Below are positions 1 to 11,911 of a stretch of DNA of 64,000 bases, piece by piece. The notes beneath the pieces were generated by a model that did no database searches, had not been told where the DNA came from, and saw only the letters and a program-made list of their open reading frames with translations. A program made the translations under genes and the position numbers. The DNA is taken from positions 5,084,001-5,148,000 of the forward strand of contig JAMKCF010000009.1 of assembly GCA_023634235.1 (NCBI GenBank). The letters run 5' to 3'. The stretch comes from Pisaster brevispinus. Lineage: Eukaryota > Echinodermata > Asteroidea > Forcipulatida > Asteriidae. Position 1 is the stretch's first letter. The number at the start of each line of letters is the position of its first letter.

Positions 1-771
1 ACCTTAAAGGGCCGTTTAAAGGGAGGAATATACCTTTAGTAATTACTCCAAAAATAATTGACCATAAAAACTTGGTAAGAAGTACCTGCGGTTGTTGATA
101 ATTTAGTAGCATTTTGAGAAATAATTCCCTTCAATTCAAAGGAATGTGGTTTTAGAGGGAGGGATTCGAAAGCATTTCAAACTGAGAAATGTTTCGGCAT
201 GTAACGTAGTTAAACATATCAAAAATATGCTTCACTCACCAGAATAGTGTAGGCCTACTAGTAGTATTATGTGATTAGTTTCCTGCATATTTTGCTTAGC
301 ATAATGTTTAGCATTATTGTATGCATTTAAGCAGTGTCCATGACATTTATGATATTGTGCCTTGATTATTGCAAACAAAGAGAAAGGAAACAACTTATTG
401 GAGCTAATACAAATGATTTACTGTTTTACGAATGATCCACATTGTCCCAATTATAGCAAATTGCCTCGCTCGCTGTGCGCCATTTTAAAGACAAATTTCG
501 GGATTGAGGTGATAGTGTTGGTTTGGGGTTTGTTTGTTTTTGTTGTTGTTGTTGGGTTTTTTTTTTACATTAAAGGCAAAGTACACCTGTGGTTTTTTAA
601 ACCGTTCGATTATTTTCATCCTATATAAATGTAGATGTATACAATAGCACTAACCTGTGAAAATTTCATTTAATTTGTCATGTGCTTGCTACGGTTGCTA
701 AACTTGCTATAATATAGATCTATCGAGACGGTGCATATTGGATGTAGTATATAGACGGAGACGGCTGTTTC

Positions 772-805
772 CCCCCCCCCCCAAAAAAAAAAAAAAAAAA
801 AAAAA
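772..805. repeat. C-run followed by A-run
   Basis: A run of about a dozen C is followed directly by more than 20 A. It is a low-complexity tract prone to length error. The rest of 1-1670 is AT-rich and I see no supported gene in it. Confidence 0.8.
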
Positions 806-1679
806 CGGTTCGGAAGAATTACCTTACGGGGATTTTATCTAACCAAAATTATAAATACCGTAATAAAAAAAAAACATAAATAAATAAATGTATATTTTTC
901 AAGTTTAATCGTCAATAAAAAAATAAAAAAAGTATTAATATGCTAATGGTATTCTGGGTTATTCGGTTATCGTCGGATTCACCACTTGAACATTATTCCG
1001 CGACCGTCATAAAAATTCCGAAACGCCGATTTCACGTTTCTAGGCCCAAAATGTCAAACGCGTGCACTCATTCTGTATTCGCTAATCCGTGGCGGTGTTT
1101 AGGTAGACCCTATAATATGGTGGCCCTGAAGGGACATCGCATATCGCAAATATTGGACGAAGGACTCGTGCGCAAGGGTTTCACAAACAAACCTGTAACA
1201 TAACATAATTGCTTTGGAACGCGATCTTAAACATTATTGAAAATGTTGCTGAGTGGAACAAAACAAGTGTACGTGTTTTACGTTCCTTTGTGAGTTTAAA
1301 CAAGTTACTACTGCAATATGTGATGACAATTTTTAAAGGACGGAGGACCATTATGAAGTAGTACGGGCAGAGATGTCTTCATCTGTCCACAGCTATAATA
1401 GTATCACACTGAAGGTTTTTAATCAAGTGTGGTTTAAAAGGGTTTATCAAATCAATCCAATTAAACGCAAATGCAACAATGCGAAATGCTAAAAATAATA
1501 ATTCGCCGATAGTCCCATTGGCGGTCATCTGAAATTAACATGAGCCGTGTGAAACATATTAACTTTTATACCCTATTATGATAAATTTGAATTGGGCACA
1601 AGTCTCGTAATTTGTCATAAACAATGATTAGATGTCATTATTTATGTTAATTACTTGTACTTTCACATTATTTTAATGT

Positions 1680-1809
1680 GCATGGTGCTGCTTGCCGCAC
1701 GATTGCACGCCCCGGTAAAAAGGGCCGCGTGAGCTTCGTCGGGGACCATGACATCACTGACCCCGAAGTCGAAGGTCGGTGAGCCCCTGAACGTGACAAA
1801 ATACGCAAG
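1680..1809 (+). other. GC-rich exon-like island, possible 5' exon
   Basis: A locally GC-rich stretch in AT-rich surroundings ends at a good splice donor (AG then GTACGT at 1810). From the ATG at 1748 (context GACCATGA) a short frame runs to that donor. Spliced to the acceptor before 3274 it would stop at once, as a 21-codon upstream ORF. Another frame contains KKGRVSF, a match to the RVxF phosphatase-1 docking pattern, which may be chance. It could be an untranslated first exon of the CIPC homologue, an exon of an unseen gene, or a transposon remnant. CACGTG E-boxes lie downstream at 1907-1912 and 3177-3182. Confidence 0.25.
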
Positions 1810-2347
1810 GTACGTAAAATGCCAGATGATCGATGACTAACCAGTAAACGGCAAGAGAGGGCGGGTGAGAGAGAATACAAACAAAACGTGCAGTCACCAA
1901 AGAAGTCACGTGTAGGGGATTATCGGCTGTGGTAATTCATGATTCGCCGCATTCATACACATGTGATCGCCGTAAACATGTGCCTTGTCCTGTGGGGTTT
2001 GTCACAACTGATGGATGTTTGAAGTCTGAACAGATTTTTCAAGGAAGCGAATCTCATAACTCTGCTCAAATCCCTTCCTACGCAAATTTCCTGGGATGGT
2101 TAGTGTTCCACAGGGTGCATTTTTTCTGTCCAAGGGATTTTGATCCCTAAGAAACTAAGCGTTTGACGAACACAGTGTATCATTATTTCCATTCCCAATC
2201 TTTATTTTGAAACTGCTTTAATCCACTGTATTGGAGCCCGTGTACTGACATGGTTCCCTGTTCAATGGTTTGACATACACTTTCCCCCGAAAATAACCCA
2301 TGGGGACCACAATATCCTCTTATTAAGGTTAACACATGAATAACCTA

Positions 2348-2622
2348 CACTCTCAAAAACTTCCGGGTTGGTATTGAACCGGATCGTTGACCTGACCCAT
2401 TTCGGGGCCAGAATTGACCCAGAATCACGGTGCCCACAGAGTCACAGAGAAGTTGGTCAATCTGGCTTACAATCCGAGTTGAAATCCAATTGTTCAATCC
2501 ACTTACCGGGTCACACTGACGGGTCACACTGACGGGTCACACTGACCCGGAAGTAGGTCAGCAGGCCCCCTGCTGGGATCCAGAATCCGGGTCAATTCTA
2601 ACCCGGGAGTTTTCAGAGAGTG
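2348..2622. mobile_element. Foldback/MITE-like element with 22-bp inverted ends
   Basis: The left end reads CACTCTCAAAAACTTCCGGG and the right end is its near-complement, ending CAGAGAGTG. The 275-bp interior has no coding potential and holds three tandem copies of a 13-bp unit (GGGTCACACTGAC type) at about 2508-2550. No convincing target duplication was found by eye. Confidence 0.65.
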
Positions 2623-3279
2623 AAGTGATTTTTTATCCTTACTTCGTTTTGGAGGGGCTCAATCACAAGGTGGGGGTCCTGGGAGTGCTCGAACTCACAC
2701 ACACGACAACTAATCAACCAATCAAATTGATAAAGTACAATAATACTAACAACATGTGGAACATAACAATGATATCAATTTTATAAAACAAAGATAAGTA
2801 AAACCGAAACAAAAACAAAAGACTTGCTCGGGTTGTGAATACACCTGAGCAAATATTTTTAAATATATATATAACGAACATTAAAAATAATCACGACAAA
2901 ATTCACGACTCTCGGCCTCAAGGCGTAAATATTGAAGCCAATATTAACGACATAATTTACTACTCGGCTTTTATCCTTTACCTCACGAACCAAGTTGCTT
3001 CATCGGGTACTTAAACAAGTTTTTATCTGTTTGGGGGTGGGTTTTTATTTCTTCATAACTTTCCATAACATATAGTTTTTCAGATTGAATCTAGAAGTTA
3101 CGTGGGCTCGTCATACTGCTGTACCAATGACTCGAAAAATGTTTTGAAGCAAAACCCTTGAGACATTTTCCAGACCCACGTGTCCCTTTCTGGAAAATTT
3201 GATGATTTCGTTTTGTTTGTGTCTTCAAATACCGGCATCATAATAATAATTTTCTGACCTATTTGCGTGACAGGTGATA

Positions 3280-5994
3280 ATGGACGGCTCCAACACACAT
3301 AATGCACTCGTCTCTACGGACAGAATTGCGGAGGAAATCCTGGACTCGTCAAACTGTGCCCCGTGGGACAACTGGTGCACAACCGCTCAGCTGAGTCGGA
3401 AAACTGAAACCAATAGTACTGTGCAGGAGGGGGATGCCCAGACATTTGAAGATGGGCTGCCATGTTCAGCAGCACTGCATGGAGAGAGTTCATCGAGCTT
3501 CAGCAAACCCGACGATCTCAACCAGGAAGACTTAGGTTCAGCACTAGGGTTCAATGGCTCCACGGAAAGTTCACGCTGCAGTTTTTCTCTGAACTTCAGG
3601 AAACCGGCAAACTATGTTGATATGAAAAGTGACGGGAACATTTCACCGCTGGATCACCCGACGAAGCATCAGTCCGGCCCGGCGGAAAACCTAACGATGA
3701 CGGTGGCCGTGGACACCAGTGGAGGTGTGGTTGGGTCACGGGGGAGCTGTCGCACGGACCACAAAACATTGTCACCGGGAAAACACAGGCACAGACCCAG
3801 GATTGGCGAACCTGCTTCACGAAGTGAGATTTTGCTCTTATTAAAGTATTCAAACAAACAAAAAGGGGTCAAAGTGTCATCAGAATTTATATCAAAATAG
3901 CAAATAATGGCACCTTCATGAATTGCGCCTTCTCGTTCATTTTTTAGTCAATACTTTCTTTACAGTTTTGATTGGTTCCAGTTAGGTACCTGACAATTAC
4001 TGTTTTCTCTCTCCTCTGGCTGTTATAAAAACTAATTAGTTAAAAATTTAACTCTTTTAAAAGTTGTCTGTAAAATTGTTGTTGATATCGATTTCATCAG
4101 TCACATTATTTTGGTCACCCACCATCATCCTCTATGAAGATGTGGGTGTGGCAGAAGATTTTCCCCCCCACCCCCGGAGATTCTATGTGTCTCCCCCATA
4201 CGGCAAATTATGTAAACGTTTCATCTGATAGTGCCCTCTTTTGACATTCCTTTTGCCCATGTTATAGGAGGGACACACAAACGGGGGACAAAATCCACTA
4301 TGGCACCGGTCCTACCTTTTAGACCCAACAAAGCTGCAGCATTTTATGACAGATTTGCTTTGTTTGTTTAATCTTGGTATCAAAGCCCTTTGTCCCTAAT
4401 GATGTGATTTTCTTGGTCCACAGGTAACAGTCCCTACTCGTCCGACTCGTTGTCGTCATCCAGTCTGTCAGATCGATCAGCATCAATTGTGAGTCCATTA
4501 CTTTATAACAACCACTGGCTTCAATATTGTTCCTATTTGTTTGAATTAAATTTCCTAAAGTAACCTCCTGGGTAAATAACTAGAGCCTCTCCGGTTTCAA
4601 GAAGAAATTTGGATTTTGAGCATGCTGGGGGAAAAGGGCAACATGTATGTCTATCTGGCTATAATAAATTGCATATTTAGACAATAAATGAGTGCTGGGG
4701 TTCTAAAATTGATGGTACATGTGTGCAATGTGAGTGGATAACAGAAAATAGTGTTTTATTTGCGATAGTGGAGTTAATCCCAAGTCTAAATTGAAAAAAC
4801 TTGAGAAGTCCTAATTTTTATTACCCCAATTTTACCAATGCATGACAATAAGTGACAAATTCATTCTGCTTTTCAACTTGTAGACCCCGAAAGACACCTT
4901 CTCTTACGAAACAAATGAAAATTCGTCCAGTGGCTTTGACACGGGCAGTGACAAGGAGAGAACAACTCCCTGGTCCATGGCGAACTTTGATCGGGTCCTC
5001 CATGACGCTCCCAAGCGGGAACATATCCGTTCCAGGAAGGTCACGGACAGAACGCGATCCAACCAAGGGACGAAGGTGGGCTACCAATCAGACTCTGGAT
5101 CGTCAAGTTCCCAGTCTAGGAATAAGCCAGCGAAAGCCTCGCAAGGGACACGAAGCAAACTGCATGCACACGGAAGAGCGGCCGATTTACCCATGAACGA
5201 CTCGGGAACATCCACCAGCAGTGGCACACTGAGTCATGGACATTTTGATAAGAGCAAAAAGAAATTTGACGCCATCGCAGAGAATGCGTCTCAGGGTACG
5301 GATACTGGGATTGCGACCGCTAACACGAGCGGGCAGTCTATGCAGTACCAGAGTAACTTCAGTATGTCGTCATCGTCTGGTGCTTGTGTGGAATCTTCCC
5401 GGAAAGCGGGCAAAGAACGGACAAAGAACTTGCCGGGGAAATTAGTTAGTACACATTACCATAGCATTAGGACTCAGAGTATGAACGAAGTGGATCCAGA
5501 CTTGGTAGGCTCTACTCATCACAATAATCATTTCCATCAGGGTCATCGGGAGCACAGTGACCCTAGTAACGGCGATTCCACGAGCAACAGCGAGTCTGAG
5601 CGCAAGCGGCGTCGCTTCAACCGTACATTCGTCTTGCTGCGTCACTGCGGGCTCCTGGAACTCACCATGCAGACTGCATCACTGATGCAGCAGAACTGCG
5701 TCATGAACCAGCAGCTCTCTGCACTGCGGCAGGAGACAGGGGGTGCTGTACAATGCGATCAGTCACCTATCGTCCACTCAGCCGTCGGCGTCTTTCGATC
5801 TCGTCACCGCTCACGGGATACTGAAGAATTTGAAGGACATCATGAACCGTGATGCGCCACCACACGGCAATCAGCCGAACAGTCAACACGCCCGGAGGAT
5901 CACTGTTAAACGGAACAGTTCGGGGGAGACTGTAAGTCCCAGTAGTAACACACAGTCTTCCTCCGCACATTTGAACAGTGGCAGTTCAACGTAG
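3280..5994 (+). CDS. CIPC: CLOCK-interacting pacemaker (CIPC) homologue, three exons, terminal frameshift
   Basis: Exons are 3280-3823, 4424-4488 and 4884 onward. Junction phases (1, then 0) keep one frame, with donors GTGAGA and GTGAGT and acceptors CAG and TAG. The start ATG lies 6 bp after a 3' splice site, so an upstream untranslated exon is likely. The protein is Ser-rich and probably disordered up to a basic-amphipathic segment at residues about 443-490 (RRFNRTFVLLRHCGLLELTM and on). That segment matches the conserved C-terminal helix of vertebrate CIPC, a nuclear repressor that binds CLOCK and dampens CLOCK-BMAL1 transcription. A Ser-Gly-Phe-Asp motif early in exon 3 recalls the DSGFS element of CIPC. 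As written the frame stops at 5852. The family helix clearly continues in the +1 frame from 5743 to a TAG at 5992-5994, so the five-G run at 5739-5743 appears to hold one G too many. Usual CIPC length is about 400 aa; this is 525 as written or about 572 with the shift. Confidence 0.72.
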
Positions 5995-6401
5995 CTGTTT
6001 GAGATCTTTATGCATTTTTGCATTGATTTTTTTTTTATCTTACTGTACTAGTTATGTAATTTTTGCAAGTCGAAATTTCATGTTGAGTTAATCAGGTGTT
6101 GATATTTGATGAAAGGCTTCCGATCGTATGATAATTCTACAGCTGCTTTTGAATACATGGAAGTACTCGTCTCTGACCCGTTCACAAGTTTAATATAGCA
6201 ATGTTTTTGAGACAAGTCATTAAAAAACTACTTCTCTTTTATATATAATTATGACACCTATGGATTTAATACAAAGGATAGTATTCTTTCAGTGGATGGT
6301 CACTGCCATTTTGCATTGTTTACTCACGTAGCCTCCATTTACCCGAGATGCTGTTTTAACCATTGATTATATTGATTTATTTGTAAACATTATTTTCTGG
6401 T

Positions 6402-6407
6402 AATAAA
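6402..6407 (+). terminator. Possible polyadenylation signal of the CIPC gene
   Basis: An AATAAA hexamer lies about 400 bp past the CIPC stop in an AT-rich, ORF-free stretch that fits a 3' untranslated region. No transcript evidence is available. Confidence 0.4.
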
Positions 6408-6605
6408 TGAAGTCAGGGGATCTACTTATGTACTTCGATGTAGCTTTGGTAGAAAGAGCAAAGCAGAAAATAACAAATTCTTTTCGTTATTACTTTCAAT
6501 AAGCTTGAGCTAAGCCCAAGCTTATCCTGTTACAATCCCCGCCCACGCGAACCATCAGGCTAAGCCAAGTCAGCCAATCCTCATCGACAGAACTTAAATG
6601 GGCGT

Positions 6606-6650
6606 TCCGCCATTTTGTTGAACAAATGTTTGACTCAACAAAATGGCGGA
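6606..6650. repeat. Perfect 16-bp inverted repeat carrying ATGGCGG motifs
   Basis: TCCGCCATTTTGTTGA (6606-6621) is followed after 13 bases by its exact reverse complement (6635-6650). Each arm contains the AAATGGCGG core typical of YY1 sites in animal promoters. It could be a divergent regulatory site or a transposon end. Confidence 0.6.
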
Positions 6651-6837
6651 TCGTGTTTGGTGACGAAGTAAAAGGAAAACGACACAATTTCGGAGGATAT
6701 TGTTTGAATCATTATGTTCTAGTTTTAAAACATCTTTCCAACCATATTTATTACACAGCGAATTATTTGTATAGCCCAAAGCGCCCGATCCAAGGCAACG
6801 TGTCCCTGTCTGCAGCGTGCAGCAAAATAGTCCGGCA

Positions 6838-6885
6838 CTTTTTTGAAGACAATCGGGAAACACTGATTGAAATGTCGAGTTGTTA
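6838..6885 (+). repeat. Dispersed repeat fragment, shared with 53756-53803
   Basis: A stretch reading roughly GAAGACaATCgGgaAacACTGAT-cGAaA-tTCGAGTTGTTA occurs here and again near 53760. In frame it reads (E)DDxRxxLIExSSC, a degenerate terminal-peptide look. It is probably the tail of an old retroelement family, which I cannot name. Confidence 0.4.
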
Positions 6886-7988
6886 ATAAACCACGGGTTC
6901 AGTTTTCCAGAGGCTGCAAGGACAAGGGAAACAAGATCATCTTGTGGTCACGTGACGCTCACGAGATGCCCGAATGGTTTATCACGCGACAAGCTGCAAA
7001 TTTTCAAACAATAATGCGCCTTGTCAAACTGCCCGGGAACCAGTAAGTTGTTTTGTTAGGGAATTTATAATGCCTCTTTATGTTCCGATTCTCTATCTGA
7101 AGAGAGGCTGAAACGTTGTCATAGTGGGGCCTGTTTCCCGGGAACAGATCATGAAGTTTGCGTCAGTTGGAACCTAACGCCCTTAAGCATCGCGTGCGGG
7201 CACAGTCCCGAAGTAAGCGGCTCTCTCTATGAAATTGGGCCCTGGTTTGAAGTCAATGGAAGTGGGGACCCAAGGTTTCCCATAAAAATGTTCAAACGGG
7301 AGCGAGACCTTTGCTCTGTCTATTGTGATACATGGTATGCATGTACTCGACAGTTATCGACTGTTGGATACAGCGCCCTCTGGCGAAAAATATTGTGGCT
7401 GCTGGCAGCACGAACATGAATGTCGCCGAGCAAGAAGCTGCTGCTAACAGTAACTCAACATCATTGTTTAGATCAAGACAGTTCCCAGTTTATTTTTATA
7501 CTACATGTACTGTGTAAACGTCTCTTTTTCTCATGGGATATCTTAAACTGTGATGTATTAAAAAGCACACTATTGACTGGGATATTTCGGTCACGAGTGC
7601 ACCCAATTTCGGTCAATTTGGACCCAACCACCCCATTTTTAAATATTGACTCGCTATTCAGTCTAACTAGCCCTTAACACCGAAGAACAATTTAATGTCT
7701 CAAAGTGAAGCAGATTATTTTAGATCAATGCTTTCCCAGCTCGGGAATTTCCAATGGCCTTTCCTGGTCTCCAGCACGCAACTTTGTAGTTGAAACAAAG
7801 GTAGACATTGCCAAGAACAAGTAGGCCAATTTTGTTTTGACTATTCATTATTGCAAAACTGAATTTCGAAATTGTTAAACATTGACCCTGTCCTCTCGCA
7901 AGTTCTTTTATTAAACACAAAAGGGCCCTTCGGCCTCGTGAAAATGTTCTTGTGGGTGTCGCTTACAGACCCCGGGATGCACTGGTAG

Positions 7989-8033
7989 GTGCATTTGGTA
8001 CTCGGAGTAATATGTGGCACGGTGTACCCCCCC

Positions 8034-8064
<31 letters not shown>

Positions 8065-8225
8065 ACACACATCCCCCGTTCCCCTCCTATTGTGTCTTCG
8101 TTGTGGTCTGGGAATCTCAGGAATTATTTAGAGGGGTACTTCTGTGCAAGAGTGTGGTGTGGGTTTGGGGTTTTTTTTTGGGGGGGGGGCACACACTGCC
8201 ACTCGGACATGGTATACACTGGGTG
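7989..8225 (+). repeat. Dispersed repeat copy A with poly-C and (CA)n tract
   Basis: This copy and the one near 12001-12200 share the same order of blocks: GCATTTGGTnCTCG, a TGTGGTC block, GGAATCTCAGGAATT, a G-run and a GGCATGGT-like end. Copy A also holds about 20 C followed by (AC)n at 8029-8070. Apparent ORFs here are low-complexity artefacts. The flanking stretch 5995-11335 holds mainly such fragments and no gene I can support. Confidence 0.55.
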
Positions 8226-10146
8226 AATGTGTGTAAAGATTATCTTACCTTATTGACTATAAAGTGCATTATTAACAGAGAGAAGATATATTCCCTTCTC
8301 TTATTATACGCATTACTGCAAATTAATACTGTTGTCAAGATCATAACTATTTATGATTATTTTACTCAGCAGTCCTCGAGTTTAGGATAGGTTTAACCTT
8401 TTCGGGAATGTAATATTCATATAACTATTATTATGTTATATTTTTAAGTTATTGAGTGATTTTTCCATACATTTCTGTTCGTGCAGTGACCTTCAGAAAC
8501 AATAAAACACCTGATTGAGGTTAATGAAACCTTAAGAAAATTGAAATATAATTTGTTTTTGTCATTTTTTTTTCCATTGTTTTTTTTCTGGATGATAACT
8601 AATACCTATACAATGCTCGTTCGTTGCACATGGGAAATTACACAAGTGGGCTTTATTTTCCCCCGTTTCCACTGGTGCTTGTCGGAGAAATGTGGAGGAA
8701 TTTAAGTAAATGTAAATAATGTTAAAAGTGTTTTAATTGAGGAAAAAGAGATGGAGCTCGATGTGATTGAATGTAAACACTTGTCAACGTACATTTGGGG
8801 GGGGGGTGAATGACAATCAATCTGACCTGTGTAGGAAGTTGAATAATACGGGAACGAAAACGAGAACAGGTTCAAGATCTACAAATCATTATTGACTCTC
8901 TGAAATTTCGCTTGACCCAGATCCAATCAATCCGTCCCATGTCTATACCCATCGCAAGCATGGTCAGTATGTCAGTACGTACAGTGGGCCTTCTATAAAA
9001 GCAGGCACTTCGCCTACATGACGTATAAGACTCTTTTACGATGCTCAATTGCTCATTCCCTGCAAGGAAGTTTGCCTAATTTGACAACTTCATACAAAAA
9101 TGCAGCGGACGTGGTAGTTTTCATGCAAAAAGTCAAAGTATTTGTTGCGTGTGCAAACTGTAGCCAGCTTTATGCCCTTATTGTCCAATCATACGCGTTT
9201 AGTGAACTACTGTGGGCACCGTTTCTTACTATTTGCAACCACGTGACGTCATGCGTACCACATGGGCCCGGCCTTCTCATCAGTGTTTGGGGGTTGCCCC
9301 CCCCCCCCACCCTCCAAATGTCCCAGCATTAACCAACACCTCAACGGATTGCTTTAAGAGAATTATTCCCGAAATAAATAAGCTTATTAATCGATTTAAA
9401 TGCTAAGAGAACATTATTTAGGTTATGATATTGCTTGCTCTTCAACTCACTATCACAAGCACAGCTAGCCGGGCCCATCATTATTTTAAATTGACCCGCC
9501 TTTTGTTGTGTTTACTCTCCAATACCCGTCACATGGTGGCGCTACACGGGTATATATTTTTGGAATTTTTCCGACTTGTCTTATTGTACATGTTGTGTTC
9601 GCACGTATACAACAACAGAGCAGAGCAGAGCACAAAGCCAGTGTCAAGAATCACAGGGACGAAACTAATTCTTTCATAATTTGTATGCTATTCCTTTTAA
9701 ACTTGGTGGCCACTGAACTGGGATGTGACTGGGGTGACTGTGTTACACCTAGCTACATGGTGCTTTCTGGGTATGTATTTACTGTGTTTCATTGAATAAT
9801 AATGATCGATAGTCATGATATTGATAGTAAAATACATGTGAAATGGATGTTTCATTGTTTGCTGTGTTTGCAATTGCAGTTTCATGGTTTTGCACATTTT
9901 TACTTCAGTTTTTGTTTGTTCTAACTCCAAAAGAGCCACCGATTGCTGCTCAAGTCACTGTACATTTTAGTAACATTATTTTACACAACTATGTGTAACC
10001 TATTTAAACATGGGTGTAAACAAACACATACAGCAGTTTACGTCACGTTTCTCTGTTCATTATTCATTAACTAATTTGTTGGGCTAGTTTTGTTAATTTA
10101 TTTAATATTTATCTTTCTGAAAATCTTGGGTGCATTCCACTTGTGC

Positions 10147-10420
10147 AAACGTTGCCAACGTTTGCGCACTTTTGCCAGCAATTTGGAGTGGAGCGAGTTG
10201 TGCGCAGCCAATGTTGGTGAGCGCTAGCAACATGGGCGTATGTATTTTGGAGGTGTTGGTGCGTGGTTTTTAAAATGGCAGACAACAACGGAAAGTTAAA
10301 TGAAAGAAGCGGACAATATTATTTTCTTGTCACAAAAATAATTATAATGTGTTTTGGGTGGTTGATAACGCAGTCAGGTAGAAGCGCAATAACAACTTAA
10401 TTAGTTAGTTGATTTCGTGA
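10147..10420 (+). other. Palindrome and possible promoter/first exon
   Basis: A 21-base palindrome, GCAAACGTTG-C-CAACGTTTGC, sits near 10147. About 130 bp downstream an ATG in the context AAAATGGCAG opens a frame of about 35 codons that ends near a CAGGTAGA donor-like site. A GCCGCCATATTG motif follows at about 10510. This could be a 5' exon of the LRR gene that starts coding at 11912, but no frame link can be shown. Confidence 0.2.
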
Positions 10421-11335
10421 TGTACAAACGAGGGCTAAAATATACACCTACAATACACCAAAAACCAAAATACAAAAATTAAAATACCTACGATCTTCAT
10501 AACAGAGCGCCGCCATATTGACATCTTGATCACAAGCGTTTGTGCAAGTGTTCTTGCGTTGACTTGCTGTACAACGTTAATCAGTGACAGTTCAGTATTA
10601 CGCTGAGTATAAGGCCTTTTATCCTTAAGGTGGTAAAAGGAATTATTTTTAAATCCAGTGCAGTGATGGTGTTAATGTTACATGAAAGTGCATTAATAGT
10701 GTTAGTATTAATGGTAAAAAATAACAACTAAAACATGTATTTATTCTGCGCTTTATAAGCCAAGTAGAAGTTTCTCAAAGCGCTTTAGGATAATTCCATG
10801 TCAAGTCAACCAAGAATTTCCCTTGACCTCTCTGACGGATTTGTTTAAGATTTTAGGGATTGATTTGGAACCCATGAGAAACTGTATTAAAAAAAAGAGG
10901 AAAATTATTCCTCTATGCCTCTTAATTAGTGAGATACATGCTAACAAACTTCTAAAGCTAATTACCTGGCGAATTTAAACCCCCATATCTCAAGAACTAT
11001 CCCACCTGTTTGTGCCGTTTTGAAGCTTAGGCCTAATACATGCCCGTAGGTTAGGCCTATAGGGCATGTATTCTAAAAGCTAGTTTGTATTAAAAACTCT
11101 TAAAACAAACCAGAAAAAAAGTTACCACCGATTTCAAAGTTCACAGATGAGAAAAACAAAATTGTTTATTTTTTTCTCTAAATCATGTCAGAGGTACATT
11201 ATAATGTGAACAAGCCTTAAATATGGTGATAGGCACTCAAACAGTTTCTGAGCATTGAGCAATTATTTATGACAAGTCCAGTTGAAAAAGCACTATTTGT
11301 ACAAAGTATTACACTCAGTACATGCTTTCAATACA

Positions 11336-11679
11336 GTGAAACCAGACTGATTGTATTTTCACTTGGGCTTAGGGGAATTCCCACCTGTAAACTTTGACGT
11401 TATGCAATCTCTTTTTGGGGGGGGGGAATTTCCAACTGAGAATTTGAGGTGATGAATCATGAAAGTGCAATTTCTTAGAAAAAAAACTTTAACAAAACTT
11501 GGGGAAATAATTGATTGGCTCGGTTCTGTCATAAAAAGTTTTTTTCTGAATCACTTCTGAAGTCATGTCAATAGTATTTGGAAATTTCCCCAAGAAGAAA
11601 TAGAAGTTGCATAACTTTAAAATTTATTGGCGGGAATTCCCCTAAGGCCCTAGTGAAAATATAAGCAGTCTGGTTTTAC
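11336..11679. mobile_element. Long foldback element with about 48-bp terminal arms
   Basis: The left arm (11336-11382, beginning GTGAAACCAGACTG) and right arm (11632-11679, ending CAGTCTGGTTTTAC) are near-perfect inverted copies. Weaker complementarity continues inward, with TTATGCAA and AATTTCC blocks on both sides, so the whole 344 bp can fold into one hairpin. It has no coding capacity. It ends about 140 bp before the exon carrying the LRR-gene start. Confidence 0.75.
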
Positions 11680-11911
11680 ATATTTTTGACTTATGAATCG
11701 TTAAAGTTCTGCAATTGAGGGTGTTGTTTGAGCGCGTTACCTTGCCGAGTGCAAGGGGTCTATTAGTGTAATAGTTCCTCTCGTTCTGTTACTATATTTT
11801 TTAACATTCTCCATTTACGCAGACTAGGATGGACACCAGTAAGGGTTGAATTCAGAGGATCCTGTTTTAGACAGCCGGGAGGTCGCTGGGGATGACCACC
11901 CCGACATTGCC

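Noticed and set aside
1668..1880. 70-aa minus-strand ORF
   Set aside because: It is antisense to the exon-like GC island, with no splice sites or recognisable protein on that strand.
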